Origin: Bradyrhizobium diazoefficiens
GTDB lineage: Bacteria; Pseudomonadota; Alphaproteobacteria; Rhizobiales; Xanthobacteraceae
DNA: 64,000 nt
Assembly: GCF_018131015.1 (NCBI RefSeq)
Contig: NZ_JAFCJJ010000003.1
Span: 62,001 to 126,000, forward strand
Direction: 5' to 3'
Both the position numbers and the translations under genes were made by a program. The notes under the pieces were generated by a model, which worked only from the letters and a program-made list of their open reading frames with translations, was not told the origin of the DNA and did no database searches. Of the stretch, positions 44,776 to 52,988 are shown in pieces (positions within the stretch are counted from its first letter, which is position 1; each line of letters opens with the position of its first letter).

Positions 44776-45596
44776 ACGCTCCCGTCCAGTCGCTTTGGAT
44801 CGGAACCGGTCTGTCGGCGCTCGAGAAACTGTCGATCCAATCCTTCATGGATCACGGGCATGCGTTTCACCTTTACGCCTATCAGCCATTGCCGGACGTG
44901 CCGGCCGGCGCGGTGCTGAAGGACGCCAACGACATTCTGCCGTCATCGCAGATCTTCCAGTACCGCGATCGCAAGAGCTTTGCCGCCTTCGCAAACGTGT
45001 TTCGCTACAAGCTGCTGCTCGAGCGCGGCGGCTGGTGGGCCGACACCGACATGGTCTGCCTGCGGCCTCTCGACATCGGCGAGGAGCATGTCTTCGTCTC
45101 GGAAACCGTCGAATGGCGCGGCGCGTCCGGACCGCAAACGGTCGTCGGCAATTGCATGATCAAGGCGCCGGCTGGAAGTCGCGCCATGTCGCTGGCGCTC
45201 GATCGGAGTCTCGCCTGCGACCGCGACACCGTCAAATGGGGCGAAATCGGTCCAAAACTCGTCGGCCAGGTGATCGAAGCGGAGGGGCTGCAGCGCTTCG
45301 TAAAGCCGCCGGCGGCGTTCTGTCCGATCGGTTACCGCGACTGGCGCAAGCTGATCGACGCCCATCCTCCATCGCTTCCGTCCGAAGCCTATGGCCTTCA
45401 TTTCTGGAACGAGATGTGGCGGCTCGACGCTCAGGACAAGGATGCCGAGTATCCGGCCGACTCGATCTATGAGTGCCTCAAGCGCCGCCATCCGGGTCGA
45501 ACAGATACGGAGCGTGACGCAACATCCGGCGGTGGCGGTGGATCGCCCGCTGGTACTCCCGGACCAGTTGATCATCGAGTTCATACGCCGCCATGA
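44772..45596 (+). CDS. Glycosyltransferase with DXD sugar-binding motif
   Basis: A 274-residue protein of the Gly_transf_sug type. The motif FRYKLLLERGGWWADTDMVCLRPLD (about 76-100) has the DxD nucleotide-sugar site, and HFWNEMW near residue 210 matches the end of the fold. Start is GTG overlapping the stop of the propeller gene (GTGA), so it belongs to the same operon. The last 40 residues are low-complexity (SGGGGGSPAGTPGP) and overlap the antisense 3' end of the next gene, so the natural C-terminus may be longer than in the family. The sugar and acceptor are unknown. Confidence 0.78.
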   Translation: MNAPVQSLWIGTGLSALEKLSIQSFMDHGHAFHLYAYQPLPDVPAGAVLKDANDILPSSQIFQYRDRKSFAAFANVFRYKLLLERGGWWADTDMVCLRPLDIGEEHVFVSETVEWRGASGPQTVVGNCMIKAPAGSRAMSLALDRSLACDRDTVKWGEIGPKLVGQVIEAEGLQRFVKPPAAFCPIGYRDWRKLIDAHPPSLPSEAYGLHFWNEMWRLDAQDKDAEYPADSIYECLKRRHPGRTDTERDATSGGGGGSPAGTPGPVDHRVHTPP

Positions 45597-47571
45597 CGCG
45601 GCGCATCTGCCCTTTCCAGGCTGTGCGTTGGCGTGCCCCCACGCGTGATGCGCGGTAGAGGCCGACCACAGCGTCCCAGGCCGGTGCCGAGTTCACGAAG
45701 GTTTTGCGAAATTGCGAGCGGATGCCGGCATCATCGCGCAAATGCGCGAGTGTCAGGCGATAGCTGCGGCGCAGCTCCTCGATCATGCGGTCGTGACCGA
45801 GTGCCCTGACCGCCGTATCGGGGCGGTAGATCGCCGCAAGGGTGGCGACCGTTCCGTTGCGGGGGACGCCGCCGAGATGACCGCCGACGATGTGGACCCA
45901 GTCCTTGTGCACGCCTTGTAGCGCCGCCTTCGGATGGAAATGCCGCATTCGCCGGCCAATGACGTTGGTGAGCTCATGATCCATGAAGATGATCCGGACG
46001 GACCACGCGCCGTCCGCCCAGACCGCACGCAGGCCGACATTGCGTGCCACGAACGATTCACCCTCGGTGTAGCCGCGCAGGCCGAGCAGCGTGCCCCACA
46101 TGCGGCCGAGCGACGTGAGCACCCCGACGTAAGCGCGGTCTGCGGCTTCGCGATTCCTGGCGAAGGCAGCCGACACATAGGCGGCGTAGTGGTCCGGCGC
46201 CGCGGGCGGTTGATAGCTGTCCAGAATGTCCATCAGGATGGCGTCCGCGAAACCGCAGGCTTCTGCCTGGGTCGGCCCGCGGCCGTGGACGGCGGAAAAG
46301 TACGAGTCCGCGCCGGAGCCGCCAAGCCACGCAGCCGCGGTGTCGAGCCGCAATGCGCTGGTGCCGATCAGCGTGCACTGTGCCGGTGTCTGCGCGCGCA
46401 GGAACGCCCGGGTGCGGGCCGTGGGCAATCGCGGCACGCTGCTCAGGACGTAGCGCTCTCGCACAAAGCCATGCAGCGATTGTGTCATTGCACGTCGCAT
46501 GGCTTGAAAGCCCTCACCGAAGGCCTCGGGACGCTCGAACCAATCATGCAGCGGCACCGTCGCGCCGTCCGAGCGCGGTACGGACGTGACCTTGCGCAGT
46601 TGCGCCACGTGGGACATCGGCGGCGCTTCGTGATGGATCCCGCGGTACAATCTCGACAGCAACGCGGAATTCCTGGCCTCCCATTGCAGTATCGACAGCG
46701 ACGCGCCGCCCTGCAGGCGATGCGAGGGCGGAATCGGTTCGCCGCCACGCTCGTACAGAACGGTCAGCGCACGGCTGCCGCGCATGCCGATGCGCTTGAT
46801 CTCGAATTCGAAGGTGCTGCCAGGCGGCCGGATGATCAGCGCGCAGGTGCCGACGGGGCAGGAGACCAGCGCGTTATGCTTTGCCGGAGTTGCCGCGCTG
46901 AACCACCAGCTGCGTACCTCGCCGAGCAACCGGGCCAGGATGTCAGCCTCGTATTCTGGCAGCAGAGCGATGGCTGCGCGCGCTTCGCCGATGACCTGTG
47001 CGTTATCCTCGAACCTTTCGATCTCCGCCGATGTGACGCGAACCCGGCGCAGGATCTCGGTGAACACCTCGTCCGGACCGAAAGCGGCGCGTGCAAGGGC
47101 AAGCAGGCACTCCTGGCTCGCAAGCTGGCGGAATCGCGCGATAGCGTCGCTCGCCGTCGCGGAGCTCCGGAGGTTCCGGTGGACTGGAGCCAGACGGGAC
47201 AGGCGGCTGACCAGTTGGTGGAAAAAAGCTGCCGGCTCCGTGCTCGTGTAGCCCTGTTTCAGCACGTCGCTTCGGCACGCTGTACCGCCGGACGGGACGA
47301 AGCCCAGGCGCATCAACAACGGCCCGATCTCGTGCATTGCCGTCGGGTCGAGCGCCAGCAATTGGCTTTCGAGCGCCAGGACGGCCACGCCACGAACCGG
47401 CCAGTCCGCGGCGCGATTTTGTGAGAGATCGAGGAGTGCGTGAGCGAATTCGCGATCGTAGCCGCGGCGCTCAATCAACGCGGCGACAATCGCGCTTCCA
47501 TCGCGGTCCCGAACATGTTCCATCAAGCGTTGACCACGCCCACCATGCGAGGGATCGGCATTGGAAGCCAC
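45478..47571 (-). CDS. Large protein of unknown function, possible kinase-like fold
   Basis: A 697-residue soluble protein with no signal peptide and no membrane segment. No family was recognised with confidence. One region, LLGLRGYTEGESFVARNVGL followed about 13 residues later by IIFMDHEL (residues near 520-560), resembles the catalytic loop and metal loop of kinase-fold enzymes such as LanM-type dehydratases, but HGD is not present. An earlier EIKRIG...LQWEARNSALL region could supply the Lys-Glu pair. It overlaps the glycosyltransferase gene tail-to-tail by 119 bases. A 34-residue lysine-rich peptide gene lies 63 bases upstream in the same direction, likely co-transcribed. Confidence 0.65.
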   Translation of the reverse strand: MASNADPSHGGRGQRLMEHVRDRDGSAIVAALIERRGYDREFAHALLDLSQNRAADWPVRGVAVLALESQLLALDPTAMHEIGPLLMRLGFVPSGGTACRSDVLKQGYTSTEPAAFFHQLVSRLSRLAPVHRNLRSSATASDAIARFRQLASQECLLALARAAFGPDEVFTEILRRVRVTSAEIERFEDNAQVIGEARAAIALLPEYEADILARLLGEVRSWWFSAATPAKHNALVSCPVGTCALIIRPPGSTFEFEIKRIGMRGSRALTVLYERGGEPIPPSHRLQGGASLSILQWEARNSALLSRLYRGIHHEAPPMSHVAQLRKVTSVPRSDGATVPLHDWFERPEAFGEGFQAMRRAMTQSLHGFVRERYVLSSVPRLPTARTRAFLRAQTPAQCTLIGTSALRLDTAAAWLGGSGADSYFSAVHGRGPTQAEACGFADAILMDILDSYQPPAAPDHYAAYVSAAFARNREAADRAYVGVLTSLGRMWGTLLGLRGYTEGESFVARNVGLRAVWADGAWSVRIIFMDHELTNVIGRRMRHFHPKAALQGVHKDWVHIVGGHLGGVPRNGTVATLAAIYRPDTAVRALGHDRMIEELRRSYRLTLAHLRDDAGIRSQFRKTFVNSAPAWDAVVGLYRASRVGARQRTAWKGQMRRVMAAYELDDQLVREYQRAIHRHRRMLRHAPYLFDPDGGA

Positions 47572-47634
47572 CGCGCGCTGGCGGCGCCAGCCACGTGGCG
47601 GCCCGGAGCTCGCTGCCGGACTTTAGCGCCCGGT

Positions 47635-47739
47635 CTATTTCTTCTTACCCTTGTTCTTCTTACCCTTGCCCTTGTTTTTCGGCTTCGGTTTCGGCTTTTT
47701 GCCCAGCTTGCCACCGAGGGCTTTCGGTTTCCCAGCCAT
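47635..47739 (-). CDS. 34-residue lysine-rich peptide
   Basis: A very short gene with an excellent AAAGGGAGTG ribosome site 7-8 bases before its ATG. The product begins MAGKPKALGGKLGKKPKPKP and continues as Lys/Gly/Asn repeats ending in GKKK. It has 16 Lys and no Ser, Thr, Cys or aromatic residues, so it is strongly basic and probably disordered. It would bind acidic partners such as nucleic acid, lipopolysaccharide or phosphates. It precedes the 697-residue unknown gene on the same strand. The lack of Ser/Thr/Cys argues against a lanthipeptide precursor. Codons are varied (AAA and AAG), consistent with real coding. Confidence 0.6.
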   Translation of the reverse strand: MAGKPKALGGKLGKKPKPKPKNKGKGKKNKGKKK

Positions 47740-47920
47740 GTTTCAACACTCCCTTTGCGAGTTAACCTGATCGTGAATTAACCTGAGGGTGTATGGATGC
47801 AAGAAATGTATCAGACATTGAATATGGTTGCACGGATTTTCTCCAGCAGGTAACTTGCGCTTGTCGCGGTATTCGACGGCGAAGCTCCAGACATATTCAT
47901 CGACTTGCAGCGAGAGTGGA

Positions 47921-48544
47921 ATGAAGGAGCAGGCGTCGAAACGATATCGTTGGCTCCGGCGCACGGGGATGGCTTTGCTGGCGTTTCTGGCGGCGCTGCC
48001 CGGGATGCGAACCGAAGCGCACGACCACCATCACCACATGGCCGAGGTCAGCACGCAACAAGTTCGTCTGCGGCAGATCCCCGACCTGAGTTTGACCGAT
48101 CAGGATGGGCACCAGGTTCGTTTCCTGACCGACGTGCTGCGCCAGCGTCCGGCGATCATCAGCTTCATCTATACGCGCTGCACCACGACGTGTCCCCTGG
48201 TCGGGGCGACGGTGGCGACCGTAACCGAGAAGCTGCACGCTCCACCCGAAAAGCTCGCCATCGTCTCGATCTCGATTGATCCGGACTATGACACGCCAGA
48301 TCGCCTGCTCGAATGGCGCAAGCTTTACGGCGATATTCCGCAATGGACGCTGCTGACCGGTCCCAAGCGCGAAATCAACCAGCTGTTGCGCGCGTTCGGC
48401 GCCTATTCATCCAACCTGGAAGATCACTCCGAGATCCTGCTGATCGGCCCGGACGCATCAGGCCAGTGGATCCGAATGAGTTCGCTGGAGGCGTGGGAAA
48501 ACGTCGCTGCGCAGGTTCGTGCTGCGGCCCTTGCGCAGCCCTAG
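47921..48544 (+). CDS. SCO1/SenC-family copper chaperone
   Basis: A 207-residue SCO protein. The signal or anchor helix covers about residues 16-30, followed by a metal-binding stretch HDHHHHM (34-40). CTTTCP (Cys87, Cys91) and His169 in LEDHSE form the copper site. The ATG at 47921 follows GAGAGTGGA; a longer frame to 47828 lacks a ribosome site. It has no immediate client gene, but the giant oxidase is about 5 kb away. Together with the SCO gene at 34593 it suggests special need for copper delivery in this region. Confidence 0.88.
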   Translation: MKEQASKRYRWLRRTGMALLAFLAALPGMRTEAHDHHHHMAEVSTQQVRLRQIPDLSLTDQDGHQVRFLTDVLRQRPAIISFIYTRCTTTCPLVGATVATVTEKLHAPPEKLAIVSISIDPDYDTPDRLLEWRKLYGDIPQWTLLTGPKREINQLLRAFGAYSSNLEDHSEILLIGPDASGQWIRMSSLEAWENVAAQVRAAALAQP

Positions 48545-48644
48545 AGCATGATCCGGAAAAGTGCGCAGCGGTTTTCCGAAAAGATCATGCTCAAACAACA
48601 ACCTAAAGCGCGATGACGATTCATCCCAATCTCATCACGCTTTA
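48545..48644. repeat. Rhizobial-type palindromic intergenic repeat
   Basis: Two adjacent stem-loops. GAGCATGATC (48546-48555) pairs with GATCATGCTC (48585-48594), with an inner CGGAAAA/TTTTCCG pair. TAAAGCG (48604-48610) pairs with CGCTTTA (48638-48644), with an inner GATGA/TCATC. The first sequence closely resembles a palindrome I recall as common between genes in Bradyrhizobium and relatives. It lies between convergent genes and could act as a bidirectional terminator. Confidence 0.7.
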
Positions 48645-48646
48645 GC

Positions 48647-50143
48647 TCAGTCGAGTTCGACATTGACCGCCCGCTGCACCGCCTGGCCGCCGTGGGCATC
48701 GAAATACAGGATCTGTGCTCCGGTGAAGCCGACGTGCTGTTGCGGTCCATAACTGACCGGCGCTCCGTAGCCGACATCGAAGCGTTGTATCGTTTCGAGG
48801 GAGTCGACGAGTCTGGCGCGGCTGACGTCGCGCCCGGCGCGGCGCAGTCCCTCGACAACCAGCCGCGCCGCTGCCAATACTGTCCGCTGAACTGGCTTGG
48901 GCAGGGTGTCGCGCTGCACGAAGAAGGCGCCGGGCTGGTAGGCAACCAACATCCGCGTTGGCGCGTCCGGCAAGGCGTCGATCAGCGAACCCGGCAGCAG
49001 GACAAGGGCGGGGTCCAGGCGTGCGAGCAGGCCGGGCGCACGCTGATCCCATCCAGCGAACAGGACGGCATCGCTTGCGCGGACGCGGCGTACCGTCTCG
49101 TCCGCGGCTGCGTCGGAGCGATCGGCAAGCGGCACGGCGTCGAATGTCGGCCCACCATTGCGAAGGAGCAGGCCTCGCAGGTCTGCCAGAAGTTGGCGGC
49201 CTGCATCATCGTCAGTATGGAGGACAGTCAGGCGTGCCGTGGCGCCGAGCTCTCGCGCCGCCTGCATTGCAAGCGCGCCCAGTTCGCCGAGCAGGCCTGC
49301 ACTGACGTAAAAGGCATTCGGCCGGCGTGAAATCGCGTCCGAACGCACTGCAACGAGCGGGATATCATCGCTCAGCGCCGTCGGCGCGACCGCACCGCCA
49401 ACCACGGCCGCCAGGATGTTCTTGTCGTGCAAAGCCCCGGACTGACCGGAAAGCGCGTGATCGTCCTCGAACGCAAACACGATACGGCGGCCGAAGATAC
49501 CGCCCCCGCGATTCACTTCTTCGCCATAGAGGTTGAGTGCCGTGCGCACGTCCGCATCAAGCTCCGACGTCCGTGGCGACAGCGCGATGCCGATGGTGAT
49601 TTCCTGCGCCGTGATCCCCGGATCGGTCGTGGTGCCCAGCTCGCGCATGTACGCGAGGAGGTCGGCGCCGTCACCGGGCGTCAAGCGGAAGCGCGGCATC
49701 GCCGTCCCGAGCTTCTGATTGCTGGAGTCGATGCCGGTCACGACGGCCCGCAGAAACAGAGCTTCATCGTAGGGTAGGCGGCTTCGCCCCGCGCGGGCCT
49801 GCAGCGCATAGGGCTTTGTCAGGTTTTGCCAGCTGATATTGGGCGGATCGATGCCCTTGACCGGGCGGCCGGTAGCGTCCCTGCCGTGACAGCCGGCGCA
49901 GGACAGCAGCTTGCCGGGGACCGGAGTTCCGGAGTCGGTGAACACCGCGACGATAGACTGGCCGTCGCGACCGACACCGGTCTCGAACAGCCGGCGTCCG
50001 CGCGCCGCGGCCTCATCGTCCGCCAGAGCGCAACTGACGGTCAGGCAAGTTGCCAGCGTCACGACGAGATGGAAGGCGCCGCCCAGCCACAGGCGAGAGA
50101 CCGCCGGCTTGCGGCGCATCATCCCCGGCATCGCTTTCGCCAT
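48647..50143 (-). CDS. Cytochrome c fused to periplasmic ligand-binding domain
   Basis: A 498-residue exported protein. After a signal peptide (cleavage near residue 41) comes a class I-like cytochrome c domain with CAGCH at 82-86 and a possible Met ligand in GTAMPRF near 147. From about residue 178 (ITIGIALSPRTSELDADVRTALNLYGEEVNRGGGIFGRR) it is a Peripla_BP_6 domain like those of branched-chain amino-acid importers, complete to the C-terminus. No transporter genes are adjacent. The fusion suggests a periplasmic sensor or carrier that couples ligand binding with electron transfer. It is divergent from the dioxygenase gene. Confidence 0.85.
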   Translation of the reverse strand: MAKAMPGMMRRKPAVSRLWLGGAFHLVVTLATCLTVSCALADDEAAARGRRLFETGVGRDGQSIVAVFTDSGTPVPGKLLSCAGCHGRDATGRPVKGIDPPNISWQNLTKPYALQARAGRSRLPYDEALFLRAVVTGIDSSNQKLGTAMPRFRLTPGDGADLLAYMRELGTTTDPGITAQEITIGIALSPRTSELDADVRTALNLYGEEVNRGGGIFGRRIVFAFEDDHALSGQSGALHDKNILAAVVGGAVAPTALSDDIPLVAVRSDAISRRPNAFYVSAGLLGELGALAMQAARELGATARLTVLHTDDDAGRQLLADLRGLLLRNGGPTFDAVPLADRSDAAADETVRRVRASDAVLFAGWDQRAPGLLARLDPALVLLPGSLIDALPDAPTRMLVAYQPGAFFVQRDTLPKPVQRTVLAAARLVVEGLRRAGRDVSRARLVDSLETIQRFDVGYGAPVSYGPQQHVGFTGAQILYFDAHGGQAVQRAVNVELD

Positions 50144-50221
50144 GTCTCGTTTTCGCTTTGCACGTTACAACCTTAGATAATATCATGCATGCAGTGTTTG
50201 TCACCCGCAGAGGGGGGCGTC

Positions 50222-51103
50222 ATGCATTTGCCATCGGCCGACGAAAGCATGCCCGCCAGGGATTCGGTCGACAGTACCGAGGTGACGAGCGGTCTCACGC
50301 CGTCGGCCATCGGGACATATCAGCGCGACGGCATCCTGTTTCCGGTTGCAGCGTTGTCGCTATCGCGAGCCGAGCGGCTGCGTGAGTCGCTCGAAGCCCT
50401 GGAGGCGCAACTCAGCAAGACGCCCGCGCCGATGCGGTGGACCAACCTTTGCTTCGGCTGGGCTTATGACATCGCGATGGATCCCGTGGTGCTCGACCGC
50501 GTCGAGGCGCTGCTCGGGCCCGAAATCATCGTCATGGGGTCAAACGTATTTTGCAAGCATCCCGGGCATCATGCCTATGTCGGCTGGCATCAGGACAGCG
50601 TCAACGACGGGGAGGACGCGGCGCCGGCGGTTTCGGCCTGGATCGCCGCCACCGACAGCACGCGGGCGAACGGCTGCATGCGCGTCATTCCAGGGACGCA
50701 TCGCGAGCGGCTGGAACATCGCAACGTGCCGGACCCTGCCAATCTGTTGCGCGGCGGGCGCATCCTGGCTGACCCTGTCGACGAGCGGCAGGCGGTCGAC
50801 GTGGAGTTGCGCGCCGGCGAGATGTCGTTGCACCACGATCTGATCGTACACGGCTCGCAACCGAACTGCGGTGGCGGCAAGCGTATCGGTTTCGTGATCC
50901 GCTACACGACGCCGGCCGCGCGCAGCCGTGGCTTTCCGGTGGTTCGCGCGCGCGGCAGTGCAGCCTGCCCGCAGCTCGAACTGGCCGGACGGCCACCGGA
51001 TGCCACGCCTGAAGCGGCTTTCACCTCCTATCTCGCCTTCGCGGAGGCAAGGGAGCGTGAGATCGCGCGCAAGTCGGCAGCGGCCGGGTCCCGGGGCGGC
51101 TGA
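50222..51103 (+). CDS. Phytanoyl-CoA dioxygenase family protein
   Basis: A 293-residue Fe(II)/2-oxoglutarate-dependent oxygenase of the PhyH family. The facial triad is intact: His123 and Asp125 in GWHQDS, and His210 in IVHGSQPN. A conserved Arg follows in RIGFVIRYTTP, expected to bind 2-oxoglutarate. An Asp rather than Ala/Gly in the HxD motif means hydroxylation rather than halogenation. ATG 50222 follows GAGGGGGG; the ATG 33 bases earlier has no ribosome site. It is cotranscribed with the glycosyltransferase that follows (TGATG overlap). Many PhyH enzymes tailor secondary metabolites; the substrate is unknown. Confidence 0.87.
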   Translation: MHLPSADESMPARDSVDSTEVTSGLTPSAIGTYQRDGILFPVAALSLSRAERLRESLEALEAQLSKTPAPMRWTNLCFGWAYDIAMDPVVLDRVEALLGPEIIVMGSNVFCKHPGHHAYVGWHQDSVNDGEDAAPAVSAWIAATDSTRANGCMRVIPGTHRERLEHRNVPDPANLLRGGRILADPVDERQAVDVELRAGEMSLHHDLIVHGSQPNCGGGKRIGFVIRYTTPAARSRGFPVVRARGSAACPQLELAGRPPDATPEAAFTSYLAFAEAREREIARKSAAAGSRGG

Positions 51104-51837
51104 TGCATCTCAAGATCATCGTCAATTGCGGACCATGCGAGGATTACATCGGACTCTGCCTGGAGTCGCTGCAGGCGCAGACTTATCGAAGCTGGGAAGC
51201 ATTCGTCACGATCGACGCCTGCGACGACGACACGCCGAACCGGTGCTGGTCGGCGAGAAGCGGTGACGGCCGCATCGATATCAAGGTCAACGCCGACCGG
51301 CGTTACGCGATGAGCAATCTCGTCCACGCGATCGGGCGCAGCGGCGCCAGGCCGGACGACGTCATCGTGATCCTGGACGGCGACGACTGGCTGGCGAATG
51401 ATCGGGCGCTCGAACGGATCGTCGCCGAGTACCGGGAGCCCGCGTGCTGGATGACCTACGGCAGCTGGGTGACGAACGACCCGAGCCGGATCGGTTTCTC
51501 GGCCGGCCGATGGCCTGCCTACCCGGAAGGCACGACGAATTTCCGCGAAGTCACCTGGCTCGGCACCGCGGTGCGAAGCTGGAAGAAGTGGCTGTGGGAT
51601 CTGGTCGACGACCGGCACTTTCGCGACGAGGACGGCAACTACATCCTCGTCACCGAGGATCAGGCGACGATGTTGCCCATGCTGGAAATGAGCGGCACCG
51701 ATCGGGCGCGGCATATACCCGACGTGCTGATGATCTACAACCGGCTTACGCCGCACGCGTGCGGCAAGGTTCATTACGACTTGATGCTTCGAACCGCGAC
51801 TTATGTGCGAAGCCTGCCGTCCTATGCCCGGCTGTGA
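51103..51837 (+). CDS. Family 2 glycosyltransferase
   Basis: A 244-residue GT-A-fold glycosyltransferase. The N-terminus KIIVNCGPCEDYIGLCLESLQAQTY has the usual GT2 opening, and VIVILDGDDWLA (about 87-98) holds the DxD metal and nucleotide-sugar site. TEDQATMLPMLEM near 186 provides the typical acceptor-base ED region. It is short, with no membrane helices, so it is a soluble transferase rather than a synthase. It overlaps the dioxygenase stop codon (TGATG) and its 3' end overlaps the oppositely oriented GT4 gene by 16 bases. Confidence 0.85.
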   Translation: MHLKIIVNCGPCEDYIGLCLESLQAQTYRSWEAFVTIDACDDDTPNRCWSARSGDGRIDIKVNADRRYAMSNLVHAIGRSGARPDDVIVILDGDDWLANDRALERIVAEYREPACWMTYGSWVTNDPSRIGFSAGRWPAYPEGTTNFREVTWLGTAVRSWKKWLWDLVDDRHFRDEDGNYILVTEDQATMLPMLEMSGTDRARHIPDVLMIYNRLTPHACGKVHYDLMLRTATYVRSLPSYARL

Positions 51838-52811
51838 CCGGCCACTCGCGCGATCTCGTGCTCGAACTCCCTGACGTAGTCGCGCACCATGCGTTGATAG
51901 TGAAAGCGCTCGATCGCGTAGGCGCGGCAGCGCTCGGATGAAATCTGGTCGAGGCGGGCGACGGCATCGACGTAGTCGTCCTCGCTATGGCAGATGTAGC
52001 CGACGTCGGGGGACACGACTTCGGGAATGCCACCCGCATCGCTGGTGAGCACCGGCGTGCCGGACATCAGCGCCTCGATCAAGGTCAGGGGGCAGCCTTC
52101 ATTGGCGCGTGACGGCAGCAGCACCGCGGTCGCCGCCGCCAGCCAGTCGGCTTTCCCGGTACCTCTGATATCGCCGATATAGTCGGCGCCGCCATCGCGG
52201 CAAATCGCTTCTATCCGCTCGATCGCCTCGTGCGATCCGCCCGTTCCGGCGACGACGAGGCGAATGCCGCAGCGCCTGGCAACCGCGATCGCCGTTTTCA
52301 ATCCCTTGGTCAGCGCGTGTTCCGCCGACGCCATGAACAGCAGAAAACGCTCCTTGCTCGCAGAGTAGCGGAAGTCCGCCGGATCAAGCCCGTTCAGGAC
52401 GACGCGGCTCTTCCGATAGGTTTGCGCCAGCGAATGGGAGACGAAGATCCAGTTGTCTCCCGCCGGCGCCGCCCCGTTTGAGCCCGTACGGTCGAGGTGA
52501 CAGGTCAGGATCCAGGGCAGGCCGTGCCTGGTTGCGAATGAACTGATCAACTCGGAGCCGGGCGCTCCGGTCGTCTGATAGATGTCGGCACCGTCGATCG
52601 GTTCCGACACAAACTCGACGCCTTCGGGAAGCGGCACCGAATGACCGCCCCTGAGCAGGTAGAACACCTGATGCCCGAGCTCACCGAGACCGCGTGCCAG
52701 CAAATCCTGCACATGGCCGCCTGATCCGGACGGAAATTCGGTTGGCTTCAGGCCGCTGCCAACCGGGCGGAACGACGGATAGCAATGGTTCGAAAGCATC
52801 AGGACCCGCAT
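51822..52811 (-). CDS. Family 4 glycosyltransferase
   Basis: A 329-residue GT-B-fold enzyme. It opens MRVLMLSNHCYPSF, followed by GSGGHVQDLLARGLGELGHQV. Mid-protein FVSHSLAQTYRKSRVVLNGLDPADF is the family hinge, and ANEGCPLTLIEALMSGTPVLTSDAGGIPEVV (about 252-282) is the retaining ExxxxxxxE donor site. ATG 52811 matches the start of the Rossmann strand; the frame extends 19 codons further without support. Its location near galE and other transferases suggests extracellular or capsular glycan synthesis. Confidence 0.87.
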   Translation of the reverse strand: MRVLMLSNHCYPSFRPVGSGLKPTEFPSGSGGHVQDLLARGLGELGHQVFYLLRGGHSVPLPEGVEFVSEPIDGADIYQTTGAPGSELISSFATRHGLPWILTCHLDRTGSNGAAPAGDNWIFVSHSLAQTYRKSRVVLNGLDPADFRYSASKERFLLFMASAEHALTKGLKTAIAVARRCGIRLVVAGTGGSHEAIERIEAICRDGGADYIGDIRGTGKADWLAAATAVLLPSRANEGCPLTLIEALMSGTPVLTSDAGGIPEVVSPDVGYICHSEDDYVDAVARLDQISSERCRAYAIERFHYQRMVRDYVREFEHEIARVAGHSRA

Positions 52812-52988
52812 TCCAAACGCCTCATTCACGCGCCACGGGCTGGAAGTTTGAAGGCAAATCCAGAACAAGGCAACCGCCTAAGTTGTGTTACGCCAAAGGC
52901 GCTCGTAGTGTATGTTTGTTGCCTCATGCCGATATATTCGTCGTCTTCGCTTGACTGGACGTGGTTCGCGAGTTCGAGGACTATACCC

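Noticed and set aside
47635..47739. Lanthipeptide precursor for the 697-residue protein
   Set aside because: The peptide has no Ser, Thr or Cys, so it cannot form lanthionine rings; the kinase-like resemblance of the large protein is also weak.
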